From contig JBCCUL010000036.1 in assembly GCA_039197065.1 (NCBI GenBank), positions 30,745-94,744 of the forward strand: DNA of 64,000 bases. Direction: 5' to 3'. The notes under the pieces are model-generated. The model had not been told where the DNA came from, did not search any database, and saw only the letters and a list, made by a program, of their open reading frames with translations. Made by a program: the position numbers and the translations under genes. Shown here in pieces: positions 8,745 to 16,878 of this stretch. Position 1 is the first letter of the stretch. Every line of letters starts with the position of its first letter. The DNA is from JANQPX01 sp039197065. Lineage in GTDB: Bacteria; Pseudomonadota; Alphaproteobacteria; Geminicoccales; Geminicoccaceae.

Positions 8745-9266
8745 ATGCGCTACGCCCTGGGCGATGACCGTCTCGAAACCGACGGCGATGATTTCTGGAT
8801 CGCGCCCACGGCGGTGGTCATAGGTAAGGTCAAACTCGCAAAAAAGACCAGTATCTGGTGGCATGCCGTGCTGCGCGGCGACAATGAGCCGATCAGCATC
8901 GGCGAAGGCACCAACATCCAGGACAGCAGCGTAATCCACACCGATCCCGGCTTTCCGGTCGACATCGGTATGGGGGTCACCGTTGGCCATATGGCCATGA
9001 TTCACGGCTGCACCATAGGCGATGGGGCACTTATCGGCATCAATGCCGTGGTGCTGAATGGCGCCAAGGTCGGAAAAAACTGCCTGATCGGCGCCAAAGC
9101 GCTGGTCACCGAAGGCATGGAGATCCCGGACAATTCGCTCGCGGTCGGCGCACCGGCCAAGGTGATCCGCGAGGTGACGCCTGAGAATATCAAGCGCATG
9201 CAGCATGGCGCTGACGTCTACGTCAAGCGCGCCCGCTATTACCGGGAAGAGCTGCGGGAAGAGTGA
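8745..9266 (+). CDS. gamma-carbonic-anhydrase-family protein
   Basis: A 173-residue left-handed beta-helix protein built of hexapeptide repeats. The three zinc-ligand His residues of gamma carbonic anhydrases are in place: His65 (SSVIH), His82 and His87 (GHMAMIHGC). The usual C-terminal helix (ENIKRMQHGADVYVKRARYY) is present. Members either hydrate CO2 or serve as assembly or acyl-transfer-like proteins (YrdA/CaiE/PaaY types). PaaY is in this family, and paa genes lie 6 kb away, but linkage is weak. GGAG lies 8 nt before the ATG. The gene is divergent from the FkbM gene. Confidence 0.9.
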   Translation: MRYALGDDRLETDGDDFWIAPTAVVIGKVKLAKKTSIWWHAVLRGDNEPISIGEGTNIQDSSVIHTDPGFPVDIGMGVTVGHMAMIHGCTIGDGALIGINAVVLNGAKVGKNCLIGAKALVTEGMEIPDNSLAVGAPAKVIREVTPENIKRMQHGADVYVKRARYYREELREE

Positions 9267-9342
9267 GCGCTCTCCCTGAAGCTGGTCGCGCGGACAGCTC
9301 CATCAAACACCAAGACAGCGTAAACCCGGCGCCGGTGGCGCC

Positions 9343-10083
9343 TCAACGCGGCCGGTATTCCTCGAGTGCTTGGGGCATGAGCGCCTCGAGCTGCTGGATG
9401 CGATTGCAGGGCGAAGGGTGGGTCGACAGCCATTCGGCGGGCCGGTTGCCGCCGAGCGCCTCCATATTGTTCCAGAACTGGACGGCAGCCCGCGGGTCGT
9501 AGTCGGCTTTCGCCATGAGGATCAGACCGATGTGATCGGCCTCGGACTCGGCGCTTCGGCTGTTGGGCAGAGCGAAACCATAATGAGCCAGAATGGCAAA
9601 GCCCTGACCGTAGAGTTCATTGCCGGTCCCCTGAGCGACGGATTGAGCGAGCACCCCTTTCGAGATCTTCTCAGCGCCATGACGCGCGATCGAATGGGCG
9701 ACCTCATGGCCGAGGACAGCCGCAAGCTGATCGTCATCCCGAGCGACCGAGAAGAGGCCGGTGAAGACACTGACCTTGCCATTCGGCAGGGCCGAGGCGT
9801 TGGGCGTGTCATTCTCGAAAAGGGTGAACTCCCAATCCCAATTGGGCTGACCACTGACCGCCACGATGCGTTCGCCGACGCTCTGCATGCGGCGATTGAG
9901 GACAGGGTCGTTCGAAATCGGCTGCGTCGACTTCATCTCCTGATAGGCCTGCAGACTAAGTGCGTTAATCTCAGAATCATTGAACAGAACCAGCTGGCTC
10001 CGGCCGGTCACCGGCACCGTTTCACAACCTGCGATCATCAATAATGCCGATGCGGCAAGCGCAATTCTTTTCCAGATATTCAT
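9343..10083 (-). CDS. M48-family lipoprotein metalloprotease
   Basis: A 246-residue lipoprotein: signal peptide with lipobox LMIAGC (Cys20), then an M48 peptidase domain with zinc motif HEVAH at 126-130 and the third-ligand region ESEADHIGL at about 179-187. Proteins of this short type (LoiP/YcaL-like) act in outer-membrane protein quality control in the periplasm. The ATG at 10083 is chosen because GGGGAG lies 9 nt upstream and it places the signal peptide at the N-terminus; an ATG 15 codons upstream would bury it. It is convergent with the carbonic anhydrase gene. Confidence 0.9.
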   Translation of the reverse strand: MNIWKRIALAASALLMIAGCETVPVTGRSQLVLFNDSEINALSLQAYQEMKSTQPISNDPVLNRRMQSVGERIVAVSGQPNWDWEFTLFENDTPNASALPNGKVSVFTGLFSVARDDDQLAAVLGHEVAHSIARHGAEKISKGVLAQSVAQGTGNELYGQGFAILAHYGFALPNSRSAESEADHIGLILMAKADYDPRAAVQFWNNMEALGGNRPAEWLSTHPSPCNRIQQLEALMPQALEEYRPR

Positions 10084-10299
10084 GGGCGATAGCTCCCCTG
10101 GGGCGAGACTGCCTTCAATCGAATGCAAGGCTTGATCAATGCTGCCGAGACTTAGAACGAGCAGCTAAAAGATCAATCGCTGTTTAGGCAGGGATCACGG
10201 TCACATTCTCACCTCCGGATGGCGGCTGGCCTAGGAGCGCCGACCGTGCCTTGCCCGCCACAGAAACGGCAGAGGTGAACCTAAGGATGGGGAAGAGGC

Positions 10300-10352
10300 C
10301 CGCTCAAGCATTGTGAGCGGATCGGCTCTTTTCTAGGTTGGCTGACCAGGAA
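10300..10352 (+). promoter_or_regulatory. dyad and possible promoter upstream of the GH42 gene
   Basis: A perfect 7-bp dyad, CCGCTCA (10300-10306) and TGAGCGG (10314-10320), overlaps a weak candidate -35 (TTGTGA, 10312-10317) with a 17-nt spacer to TAGGTT (10335-10340), and the TTG start of the GH42 gene follows at 10373. The right arm lies in a 13-nt run identical to part of the E. coli lac operator (ATTGTGAGCGGAT). The two arms are everted relative to a LacI operator, so LacI-type binding is unproven. Confidence 0.3.
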
Positions 10353-10372
10353 ACCAACGAGGGCCCCCAAAA

Positions 10373-12319
10373 TTGCTCGGCGTCTGCTACTACCCCGAAC
10401 ATTGGCCGGAAGAGCGCTGGTCCGAAGACGCAGCGAGAATGGCGGATCTCGGCATCCGCTTCGTGCGCATCGGCGAGTTCGCCTGGAGTCGGATCGAACC
10501 TTCCCGCGATCGCTTCGACTGGAGCTGGCTGGACCGGGCGCTCGACGTGCTGAGCATGGCGGGATTGCAGGTGGTGCTCGGCACGCCGACCGCGACGCCG
10601 CCGAAGTGGCTGATCGACCGGCGCCCGGACATCCTCGCCTGGGATGAGACCGGCCAGCCACGGCGCTTCGGTTCGCGGCGCCACTACTGTTTCACCAGCC
10701 CGTCCTGGCGCGAGGAAACCGCGCGCATCTGCCTGATGATGTCCAAGCGTTATGGCGATCATCCAGCCGTCGTCGGCTGGCAGCTCGATAATGAATATGG
10801 CTGCCACGATACGGTGCTGTCCTTCGCCCCACACTGCCGCGCGGCGTTTCAGCGCTGGCTGGAACGACGTCATGGCACCATAGACAGGCTGAACGAAGCC
10901 TGGGGCAACGCATTCTGGAGCCAGGACTATAATGACTTCGCCCAGATAGGCCTCCCCTTCCAGACCGTGACCGAAGCCCATCCCGCCCACCGGCTGGACT
11001 TTCAGCGTTTTTCGTCGGATCAGGTGATCGACTACAACCGCATGCAGGCTGAGATCGTTCGTCAGCATTCGCCGGAGCGTTTCGTCAGCCACAACGCCAT
11101 GGGCCTGTTCCACGACTTCGATCATAGAGCCCTTGCTGGCGATCTTGATGTGATCACCTGGGACAGCTATCCGCTCGGCTTTACGGATCAGCGCATGGGC
11201 CTGGATGATGCCACCAGGGCCGCCCTTGCCAGATCCGGTCATCCGGACATCGCCGCCTGGCATCACGACCTCTATCGCGGCACGATCGAAAACAACCGCT
11301 TTTGGGTCATGGAGCAGCAGCCCGGACCTGTGAACTGGGCCGACCACAATCCGATTCCAGCGCCCGGCATGGTGCGTCTGTGGACCCTGGAGGCCCTTGC
11401 GCATGGCGCCGAGGTGGTGAGCTACTTTCGTTGGCGCCAAGCGCCGTTTGGCCAGGAACAGATGCATGCGGGTCTGATGCGATCCGATGGCGAGCCGGCA
11501 CCGGTGGTCGCCGAGATCGAGCAGGTGCGGCAGGACATGAAGAAGCTGGAGCTGGATTCGAAAACGCCGGGCCAGGCGAAGATCGCCCTGATCACCGATG
11601 ATCCCTCACACTGGATCTACGGGATCCAGCCGCAGGGACAGACCTTCGATCTGAAAAAGCTCAACCTCGCCTTCTATACCGCCTGCCGCCGCCTCGGCAT
11701 GGATGTGGACGTCCTTAGGCCAGGGGCGGACCTGACAGGCTATGCGCTTGTCCTGATCCCAAGCCTGCCCCTGCTGCCACGCGTGCTCATCGAAGCCCTG
11801 AACAGCTATGAAGGCATCGTGATCGCCGGACCGCGAACCGGGAGCAAGACGCGGACCATGCAGACGCCGAAGGATCTGGCACCCGGCGATCTTCAAGCCT
11901 GGCTGCCGCTCAAGGTGATCCAGGTCGGCAGCCTGCCGCCCGGCGTGGATGGCGGCATCACCTGGCGGAACAAGACCTATCCCCTGCAGATCTGGCAGGA
12001 GGAGATCCTGTCGGAATGCGAGCCCAGCGCCCATTTCGTGGAGGGCGGCGGCGCCGTCTACGAGGTCGAAAACTGGCATTATCTCGCCTTCTGGCCAGAT
12101 GAAACCTTCCTGATCGACTATATTGAAGCCCGGCTGGAAGCGCTCGAGATCGAAACGCTTCGCCTGCCTGAGCCTCTCCGTCTTCGAAGGCTCGGCGATC
12201 TCACCTTCGCTTTCAACAGCGGATCGGCGCCCGTCAAATCGCCGGCGCCAAGCGCGGCAAGCTATCTCATCGGCGGTGACGAGATCCCGCCTCGGGACGT
12301 CGCCGTCTGGAAAAGCTAG
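10373..12319 (+). CDS. GH42 beta-galactosidase
   Basis: A 648-residue glycoside hydrolase family 42 enzyme: an N-terminal TIM barrel beginning GVCYYPEHWPEERW, acid/base Glu141 in WQLDNEYG and nucleophile Glu314 in FWVMEQQPGP. A trimerisation domain of the glutamine-amidotransferase-like type follows (about 395-590), then a short C-terminal beta domain. It hydrolyses terminal beta-galactosides of oligosaccharides, and no signal peptide is seen, so it acts in the cytoplasm. The start is TTG with GAGGG 9 nt upstream. No sugar transporter adjoins it. The nearest regulator is the RpiR-type protein at 12937-13809, on the other strand. Confidence 0.92.
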   Translation: MLGVCYYPEHWPEERWSEDAARMADLGIRFVRIGEFAWSRIEPSRDRFDWSWLDRALDVLSMAGLQVVLGTPTATPPKWLIDRRPDILAWDETGQPRRFGSRRHYCFTSPSWREETARICLMMSKRYGDHPAVVGWQLDNEYGCHDTVLSFAPHCRAAFQRWLERRHGTIDRLNEAWGNAFWSQDYNDFAQIGLPFQTVTEAHPAHRLDFQRFSSDQVIDYNRMQAEIVRQHSPERFVSHNAMGLFHDFDHRALAGDLDVITWDSYPLGFTDQRMGLDDATRAALARSGHPDIAAWHHDLYRGTIENNRFWVMEQQPGPVNWADHNPIPAPGMVRLWTLEALAHGAEVVSYFRWRQAPFGQEQMHAGLMRSDGEPAPVVAEIEQVRQDMKKLELDSKTPGQAKIALITDDPSHWIYGIQPQGQTFDLKKLNLAFYTACRRLGMDVDVLRPGADLTGYALVLIPSLPLLPRVLIEALNSYEGIVIAGPRTGSKTRTMQTPKDLAPGDLQAWLPLKVIQVGSLPPGVDGGITWRNKTYPLQIWQEEILSECEPSAHFVEGGGAVYEVENWHYLAFWPDETFLIDYIEARLEALEIETLRLPEPLRLRRLGDLTFAFNSGSAPVKSPAPSAASYLIGGDEIPPRDVAVWKS

Positions 12320-12323
12320 AGCG

Positions 12324-12339
12324 TCTCCCGATCGGGAGA
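12324..12339. repeat. perfect 16-nt palindrome after the GH42 stop
   Basis: TCTCCCGATCGGGAGA is fully self-complementary and begins 5 nt after the GH42 stop codon. It is preceded by TAGAGCG (12317-12323), and the same TAGAGCG recurs at about 12382-12388, next to the end of the PemK-like gene. No T-run follows on either strand, so it is not a typical intrinsic terminator. A dispersed palindromic repeat unit or a bidirectional 3'-end structure between convergent genes is more likely. Confidence 0.5.
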
Positions 12340-12388
12340 AAGCATCTGATGAATAAGAAAACCCTGGGAAACGATGGGATAGAGCGCC

Positions 12389-12748
12389 CTAGCTGCCGAC
12401 GATCAGTCCGAGCAGATGCCGAAGGCGCTGACGATCGCCATCTTCCAGGCGGCCCAGAATGAGCCGCACGAGGCGCTGCTCGATGGTCTGCAGGACGGGT
12501 TTGAAGGCTGCTCCCTTGTCGAGTCCGGCTGCTTCGGCATGCATCACCGCCATCTCGCCAGAGCTGGCATTCGGGCGCTTTTGCACGGCAAGCGCCATGA
12601 TCAGCACCTCGCTACGCTGCTGATTGTACGTGCTGGAACTCACGATCACGCAGGGCTGATGCAGGTCCTCGTCCTGGCCGGGCATTCTGTAGGGCGCCAT
12701 GACGATATCACCGAAGGTGAAACCCGACCTGTTATCAAATCCGGCCAT
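12389..12748 (-). CDS. PemK/MazF-like toxin-family protein without a visible antitoxin
   Basis: A 119-residue protein with the PemK/MazF fold signature at its start: FTFGDIVMAPYRMPGQ, then QPCVIVSSSTYNQQRSEVLIMALA, matching the conserved first two strands and the helix of ribosome-independent mRNA interferases. The C-terminal LVRLILGRLEDGDRQRLRHLLGLIVG resembles the end of the family. Antitoxins normally precede or follow the toxin in an operon. I find no ORF of antitoxin size in the 188 nt upstream, and the downstream gene is convergent. It may be solitary, use a distant partner, or have lost toxicity. Confidence 0.65.
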   Translation of the reverse strand: MAGFDNRSGFTFGDIVMAPYRMPGQDEDLHQPCVIVSSSTYNQQRSEVLIMALAVQKRPNASSGEMAVMHAEAAGLDKGAAFKPVLQTIEQRLVRLILGRLEDGDRQRLRHLLGLIVGS

Positions 12749-12936
12749 GCCTGTTCTTCGTCGTTCCCATAGATGATCAATGCGGCGACAGCGCCTTATC
12801 GCCCAGGCGAGCGCGGCACCATATCAGGTCGCCTGCGCCCTGCAATCAGTCATGAAGGCCAATCACAAAAAACTGATCATCCGACGGAAAGACGCTTTCG
12901 TTCAGGCTTATGGTATGCGCGTTTTCCTGTCCATTC

Positions 12937-13809
12937 TCATCCGTCGTCGGCGAGATGGTGACCGAGAGAAATCGATAGCGTCAGCACAAGACACATCGTG
13001 GCGATCAGCGGCCGAAATCCATGGGCCTCGCTTTCCATGATCTCGAAACTGACATCAGCCAGACGCGCAAGCGGGCTTAGCTGGCCGTCGGTAATGCCGA
13101 TCAATGGCACTTTGTTATCCCGACAGCGTTCAGCCAGAGCGGCCACCTCCACCGAGTAGGGCTGGAAACTGATCGCCACCAGGACATCATCTGAGGAGAT
13201 CGCGCGTGCCTGTTGCTCCAGCATGCCGCCGACACCGTCCAGGAGACAAGCCGGCCGACTCATCTCGTTCAGGAGATAGGCAAGGTAGCTCGCCACCGGA
13301 AAAGCTCGGCGTTGGGCGATCACATGAACAAGCCGGGCGCGGCCCAGCATGACGATCGCCGACTGCAGCTGCGCGAGCGGCATGTCCTGATGCAGGCGCT
13401 CCAATCCCTCGATGCCGGCGGCCGCCACATCATGCAGCATCATCGACGGCAGGGACCGGCCATCCGGTCTGCTCTCGGCGGAAATGCGCCTTATGCGCTC
13501 GCCATAATTGGGCGCCCGCGCCAGCAGCCGATCGCGAAACAACCGCTGCATGCTCGAAAAACCGTCAAAGCCAAGGGCCTTGGAAAATCGGATCAGGCTT
13601 GAGGGCGGCACCTTGGCGCGGGAAGCGATGACGGCGATGGTCTCGAGCGCCATGTCATCGGGATGGTCAAGCGCATATTCCGCAACCTGCTGCAGCCGTT
13701 TGCTCAAGCCGTCATAATGTTCCGAGATCGCTGCTTTCAGCGTGTCGAAATCAGCCGGCAGGCTATCTTCGACGGACAGCTTGCCGCCGCCGTCGACTGG
13801 ACGCGTCAT
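12937..13809 (-). CDS. MurR/RpiR-family transcriptional regulator
   Basis: A 290-residue regulator: an N-terminal helix-turn-helix of the RpiR type (about residues 25-100, with VASRAKVPPSSLIRFSKALGF-type spacing) and a C-terminal SIS domain (about 125-270) that normally binds a phosphosugar. GGGAGGG lies 6 nt before the ATG at 13809, which rules out an ATG 37 codons upstream. It is divergent from the PLP decarboxylase, and its targets could include that gene or itself. The intergenic region carries a GATAT-N6-ATATC dyad at 13881-13896, a weak operator candidate. Confidence 0.87.
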   Translation of the reverse strand: MTRPVDGGGKLSVEDSLPADFDTLKAAISEHYDGLSKRLQQVAEYALDHPDDMALETIAVIASRAKVPPSSLIRFSKALGFDGFSSMQRLFRDRLLARAPNYGERIRRISAESRPDGRSLPSMMLHDVAAAGIEGLERLHQDMPLAQLQSAIVMLGRARLVHVIAQRRAFPVASYLAYLLNEMSRPACLLDGVGGMLEQQARAISSDDVLVAISFQPYSVEVAALAERCRDNKVPLIGITDGQLSPLARLADVSFEIMESEAHGFRPLIATMCLVLTLSISLGHHLADDG

Positions 13810-13973
13810 GGCGTTCCCTCCCGGCGTCAACGTCGCGTCCTCCGAAGTATTGACGTTGGGCCGGCTAAAAGCATTTAGAGGATATCGAGTAATATCAAAA
13901 TCATCTAAGCACAAATTCATCTTACGTCAAAGAGGCGTACAGCCCCGTCAAGTCTGTGAGGAGCGAACGTAAC

Positions 13974-15386
13974 GTGGACCATAAATCCTTCCGGCATTGG
14001 GCCCGGCATGCGGCCGACTGGTCTGCAGACTATCTGGAATCCGTCGACGAGAAGCCTGTCCGCGCCCAGACAAAGCCAGGTGAGATCGAAGCGCAGCTGC
14101 CGGCCGCACCGCCCGAAAAGGGCGAGGACATGGCGCGGCTCTTCGAGGACGTCGATCGACTTTTGATGCCCGGCATGACCCATTGGCAGCATCCGCGCTT
14201 CTTCGCCTATTTCCCCGCCAATTCCAGCCCGCCCTCGGTCATCGCCGAATATCTGACCGCCGCCATGGCAGCGCAATGCATGCTCTGGCAAACCTCCCCC
14301 GCAGGCACCGAGCTTGAAACCGTGACGCTTTCCTGGCTGCGCCAGATGCTGGGATTGCCGACCTCATTTACCGGCGTCATCCAGGACAGCGCGTCGTCCG
14401 CCACGCTCGCCGCTATCCTCACCGGACGCGAGAAGGCGCTCGGTTTTAGGGGCAATCAGGACGGACTCGCCGCTCACCCGCCCGTGCGCGTCTACTGCTC
14501 CGCGCAGGCCCATTCCTCGATCGACAAAGCCATCTGGATCGCCGGCATCGGCCAGGCCAACCTGGTCAAGGTTGTCGGGACGCCCGACAGCGTTGACTTT
14601 GATGCGGAGGCACTGGAGCGTCATATTCAGGTCGACCGCGAGGCGGGCCGCCTCCCCGCGGTGGTGATCGGGACGATTGGCAGCACCAGCATCGGCGCGA
14701 TGGATGACCTCCGCGCCATCGGCGAGGTGGCGAGGCGCCACGACCTCTATTTCCATGTCGACGCCGCCTGGGCCGGCAGTGCACTGATCTGCGAGGAACA
14801 CAGACACCTCATCGACGGTATCGACCTTGCCGACAGCTTCGTCTTCAACCCGCATAAGTGGCTGCTCACGAATTTCGACTGCACCGCCCACTTCGTGCGC
14901 GATCCCAAAGCGTTGGTGAAAACCCTCGGCATCCAGCCGGACTATCTGAAAACCGAAGGCGAGGCCGGGATCAATTACAGCGAATGGTCGATACCGCTGG
15001 GACGACGCTTTAGAGCCCTGAAACTCTGGTTCGTGATCCGAAGCTATGGCGTCGATGCCCTTTGCGATATCATCCGCAACCACGTCAGAATGGCCGAAGA
15101 TCTGGCCCGGAAGATCAAAGCGCATCCCGATTTCGAGCTCACCACCAAACCGTCCCTTTCGCTTCTGACATTCCGCTATGCGCCGGCAGGTGCTTCGGAC
15201 CTGGATGATCTGAACACCCGCCTCCTTCAGGCGATCAACGACGATGGCCGCATCTATCTCACCCAAACCCGCTATCGGGGCGACTATGTCATCCGCTTCC
15301 AGGTGGGCCAGCTCTATACGACCGATAGGGATATCGACTTGGCCTGGACGGTGATCGAGGAACTGTCGACAGCTCTTGCCACCTGA
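13974..15386 (+). CDS. group II PLP-dependent (aromatic-L-amino-acid-type) decarboxylase
   Basis: About 470 residues of the DOPA/tryptophan/tyrosine decarboxylase family. Visible marks are the N-terminal HPRFFAYFPANSS, the substrate/PLP loop QDSASSATLAAILTGRE, HVDAAWAG (PLP-ring Asp) and FNPHKWLL with the PLP lysine at Lys295. It decarboxylates aromatic or related amino acids to amines in the cytoplasm; the exact substrate is not clear. I prefer the GTG at 13974, where GAGGAG lies 10 nt upstream, to the GTG at 13956, which would overlap that site. It is divergent from the RpiR regulator. Confidence 0.88.
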   Translation: MDHKSFRHWARHAADWSADYLESVDEKPVRAQTKPGEIEAQLPAAPPEKGEDMARLFEDVDRLLMPGMTHWQHPRFFAYFPANSSPPSVIAEYLTAAMAAQCMLWQTSPAGTELETVTLSWLRQMLGLPTSFTGVIQDSASSATLAAILTGREKALGFRGNQDGLAAHPPVRVYCSAQAHSSIDKAIWIAGIGQANLVKVVGTPDSVDFDAEALERHIQVDREAGRLPAVVIGTIGSTSIGAMDDLRAIGEVARRHDLYFHVDAAWAGSALICEEHRHLIDGIDLADSFVFNPHKWLLTNFDCTAHFVRDPKALVKTLGIQPDYLKTEGEAGINYSEWSIPLGRRFRALKLWFVIRSYGVDALCDIIRNHVRMAEDLARKIKAHPDFELTTKPSLSLLTFRYAPAGASDLDDLNTRLLQAINDDGRIYLTQTRYRGDYVIRFQVGQLYTTDRDIDLAWTVIEELSTALAT

Positions 15387-15518
15387 CCTGCCCCAGCCGG
15401 ACTGGACTGTCAGATTTCTTTACAAGATCACTGTCAAACTTCACCTCAATCGTAAGGTATATTTTACATGTTTTGATTGAAGACCAGGCAACCTATTGTA
15501 ATTAAAAGTAAATTTATG

Positions 15519-15534
15519 TGGCATCGTTTTTGCT
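15519..15534 (+). promoter_or_regulatory. sigma-54 (RpoN) -24/-12 promoter of the PEP-CTERM gene
   Basis: TGGCATCGTTTTTGCT matches the sigma-54 consensus TGGCACGN4TTGCW at all key positions: GG at 15520-15521 and GC at 15532-15533 with exactly 10 nt between. The start codon of the PEP-CTERM gene is 45 nt downstream, behind AGAGG. The region upstream is AT-rich and holds two ACTGTCA copies (15406-15412 and 15430-15436) 24 nt apart, possible enhancer half-sites. PEP-CTERM proteins are known from other bacteria to be driven by RpoN with the PrsK/PrsR pair, which agrees with this reading. Confidence 0.75.
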
Positions 15535-15578
15535 GTCTCTCATTCGATTCCTGGAAATAAAATAGAGAGGATGTCGAC

Positions 15579-16265
15579 ATGAAGACAGCAGTCCTTTCGT
15601 GGCTCTGCGCCTTAGGTCTGTTCGTAGCCGCACAGCGGGCTGAGGCGATCATTATCAACGTCGACCGGGCAACCTTCGACGCCTCCGTGACGGCCGCAAC
15701 GGTGGATTCAGAAAATTTTGACGGCTTTGCAGACGGAACGTTCCTCGGCGTCGTCGGCGACGTAACATTCTTCACAAGCGGCGGAGGTGCCGTCATCACC
15801 GACGACTTCGCGACCTCGACCGCCCCGAACAGTCTGGGCTCGATCACGACATTTGCCGAAATCCTGGGCTCAGGCGGCGAACAGGCCACGTTCGCTTTCG
15901 CCAACCCGATCACGGCATTCGCTATCGACATCATTACGACAGCCGTCGGCGCCGGCGCCTATCAGGCCGATATTGGCGGGGACAACGCCGACAGTATCGA
16001 CCAGGTCTTCCCCGGTGGGCCGACCGGGCAATTCATCGGCTTCACCTCGACGATACCCTTTACATCCGTAACCATCAGCGCAGTCTCGGGCTTCGACTTC
16101 ACCTTGGACACGCTAGTCTTCGGCCAGGCTGCAAATCTGGTCAGCACGAGCGGTCCGCCCACCGATGTTGCTGAGCCGAGCGCCTTGCTGCTGCTGTCTG
16201 GTGGCTTGCTTGGAATAGCATGGGCGACGCGACGTCGAAGGCGGCGTTCCATCGCTCGCTCATGA
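15579..16265 (+). CDS. PEP-CTERM sorting-domain exported protein
   Basis: A 228-residue exported protein: signal peptide to about residue 22 (cleavage after AEA), a Gly/Ala/Thr-rich beta-strand body and a C-terminal tripartite PEP-CTERM signal, namely VAEPS, the hydrophobic stretch LLLLSGGLLGIAW, and a basic tail of six Arg. Exosortase removes such tails during export, and substrates often join exopolysaccharide-associated surface layers. No exosortase gene is in the window. AGAGG precedes the ATG by 8 nt. The body has a coherent jelly-roll-like look but I recognise no enzymatic motif. Confidence 0.85.
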   Translation: MKTAVLSWLCALGLFVAAQRAEAIIINVDRATFDASVTAATVDSENFDGFADGTFLGVVGDVTFFTSGGGAVITDDFATSTAPNSLGSITTFAEILGSGGEQATFAFANPITAFAIDIITTAVGAGAYQADIGGDNADSIDQVFPGGPTGQFIGFTSTIPFTSVTISAVSGFDFTLDTLVFGQAANLVSTSGPPTDVAEPSALLLLSGGLLGIAWATRRRRRRSIARS

Positions 16266-16284
16266 GAAGTCCGCGGACGGTCCA

Positions 16285-16301
16285 GTGATGTGACCACATC
16301 A
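16285..16301 (+). repeat. 3'-end element copy 1 (GTGATGTGACCACATCA)
   Basis: This is one of four copies of GTGRTGTGACCACNTCA in the window. It lies 19 nt after the stop codon of the PEP-CTERM gene and is in the same orientation as that gene. Within it TGATGTG and CACATCA form perfect arms around AC. Confidence 0.7.
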
Positions 16302-16384
16302 GTTGTTTGTCGCTTTTTCCGTCAGACTGACGCCATGCGCCTAGGTTTCGCGTGCGGCCCAGAGAGTCTTTCGATGTGGTCGAT

Positions 16385-16714
16385 CTAAGAGGTCACGGCC
16401 TCGATATAGACCTCAAGCTTACCGCCGCAGGCGAGGCCGACCTCCCAGGCCTGCTCATTGGAAACGCCGTAGTCCAGCAGCTTGGGCGGCTCACCTTCCA
16501 TGATCTCCAGCGCCTCTCTGACGACGGCGCCCTCTATGCAGCCGCCGGATACCGAGCCGACCATCTCGCCCCGGTCGTTGATGCCAAGCTGGCTGCCGAC
16601 CGGGCGGGGCGACGAGCCCCAGGTGCTGACCACGGTCGCGACGGCAATCTTGTGGCCGTCATCCTGCCAGCTCGCCAGCTGTTGCAACACCTCGTCGTGG
16701 TCGGTCGTCGCCAT
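16385..16714 (-). CDS. stand-alone XdhC/CoxI N-terminal-domain protein
   Basis: A 109-residue protein that matches only the N-terminal XdhC_CoxI domain: ATVVSTWGSSPRPVGSQLGIND followed by GSVSGGCIEGAVV and a Cys-containing end (GLACGGKLEVYIEAV). XdhC proteins help insert sulfurated molybdenum cofactor into xanthine dehydrogenase or CO dehydrogenase. The C-terminal Rossmann domain and any molybdoenzyme genes are absent here. GAGGG lies 7 nt before the ATG at 16714. moeA sits 15 kb away. It is divergent from the parA gene and shares its palindrome-bearing intergenic region. Confidence 0.83.
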   Translation of the reverse strand: MATTDHDEVLQQLASWQDDGHKIAVATVVSTWGSSPRPVGSQLGINDRGEMVGSVSGGCIEGAVVREALEIMEGEPPKLLDYGVSNEQAWEVGLACGGKLEVYIEAVTS

Positions 16715-16800
16715 CTGCTGTCCCTCGAATGTCACCGTTCCTGCTTCAATATAGGACGTCATGTGGCGACGTACATCGCCGATCATCGATCTCGCCAGGC

Positions 16801-16827
16801 GACAAAAATGCCACTGGTATTTTTGTC
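16801..16827. promoter_or_regulatory. 27-nt near-perfect palindrome upstream of parA
   Basis: Arms GACAAAAAT (16801-16809) and ATTTTTGTC (16819-16827) are perfectly inverted. The interior CCA-C-TGG (16811-16817) continues the dyad, so 12 of 13 base pairs match around the centre at 16814. It lies 51 nt before the parA start in the gap shared with the divergent xdhC-like gene. A repressor operator or a parS-like centromere site is possible. It is not a terminator of either flanking gene because both point away from it. Confidence 0.6.
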
Positions 16828-16878
16828 AAAAGTGTTTTCTCTATCCTGGATTGCATATCACGGAAGGAGATGCGGCCG

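Noticed and set aside
8646..9206. Upstream extension of the FkbM methyltransferase to 447 residues
   Set aside because: The extra part lies antisense to the gamma carbonic anhydrase gene, which has a good ribosome site and intact zinc ligands; the extension has no FkbM-like sequence.
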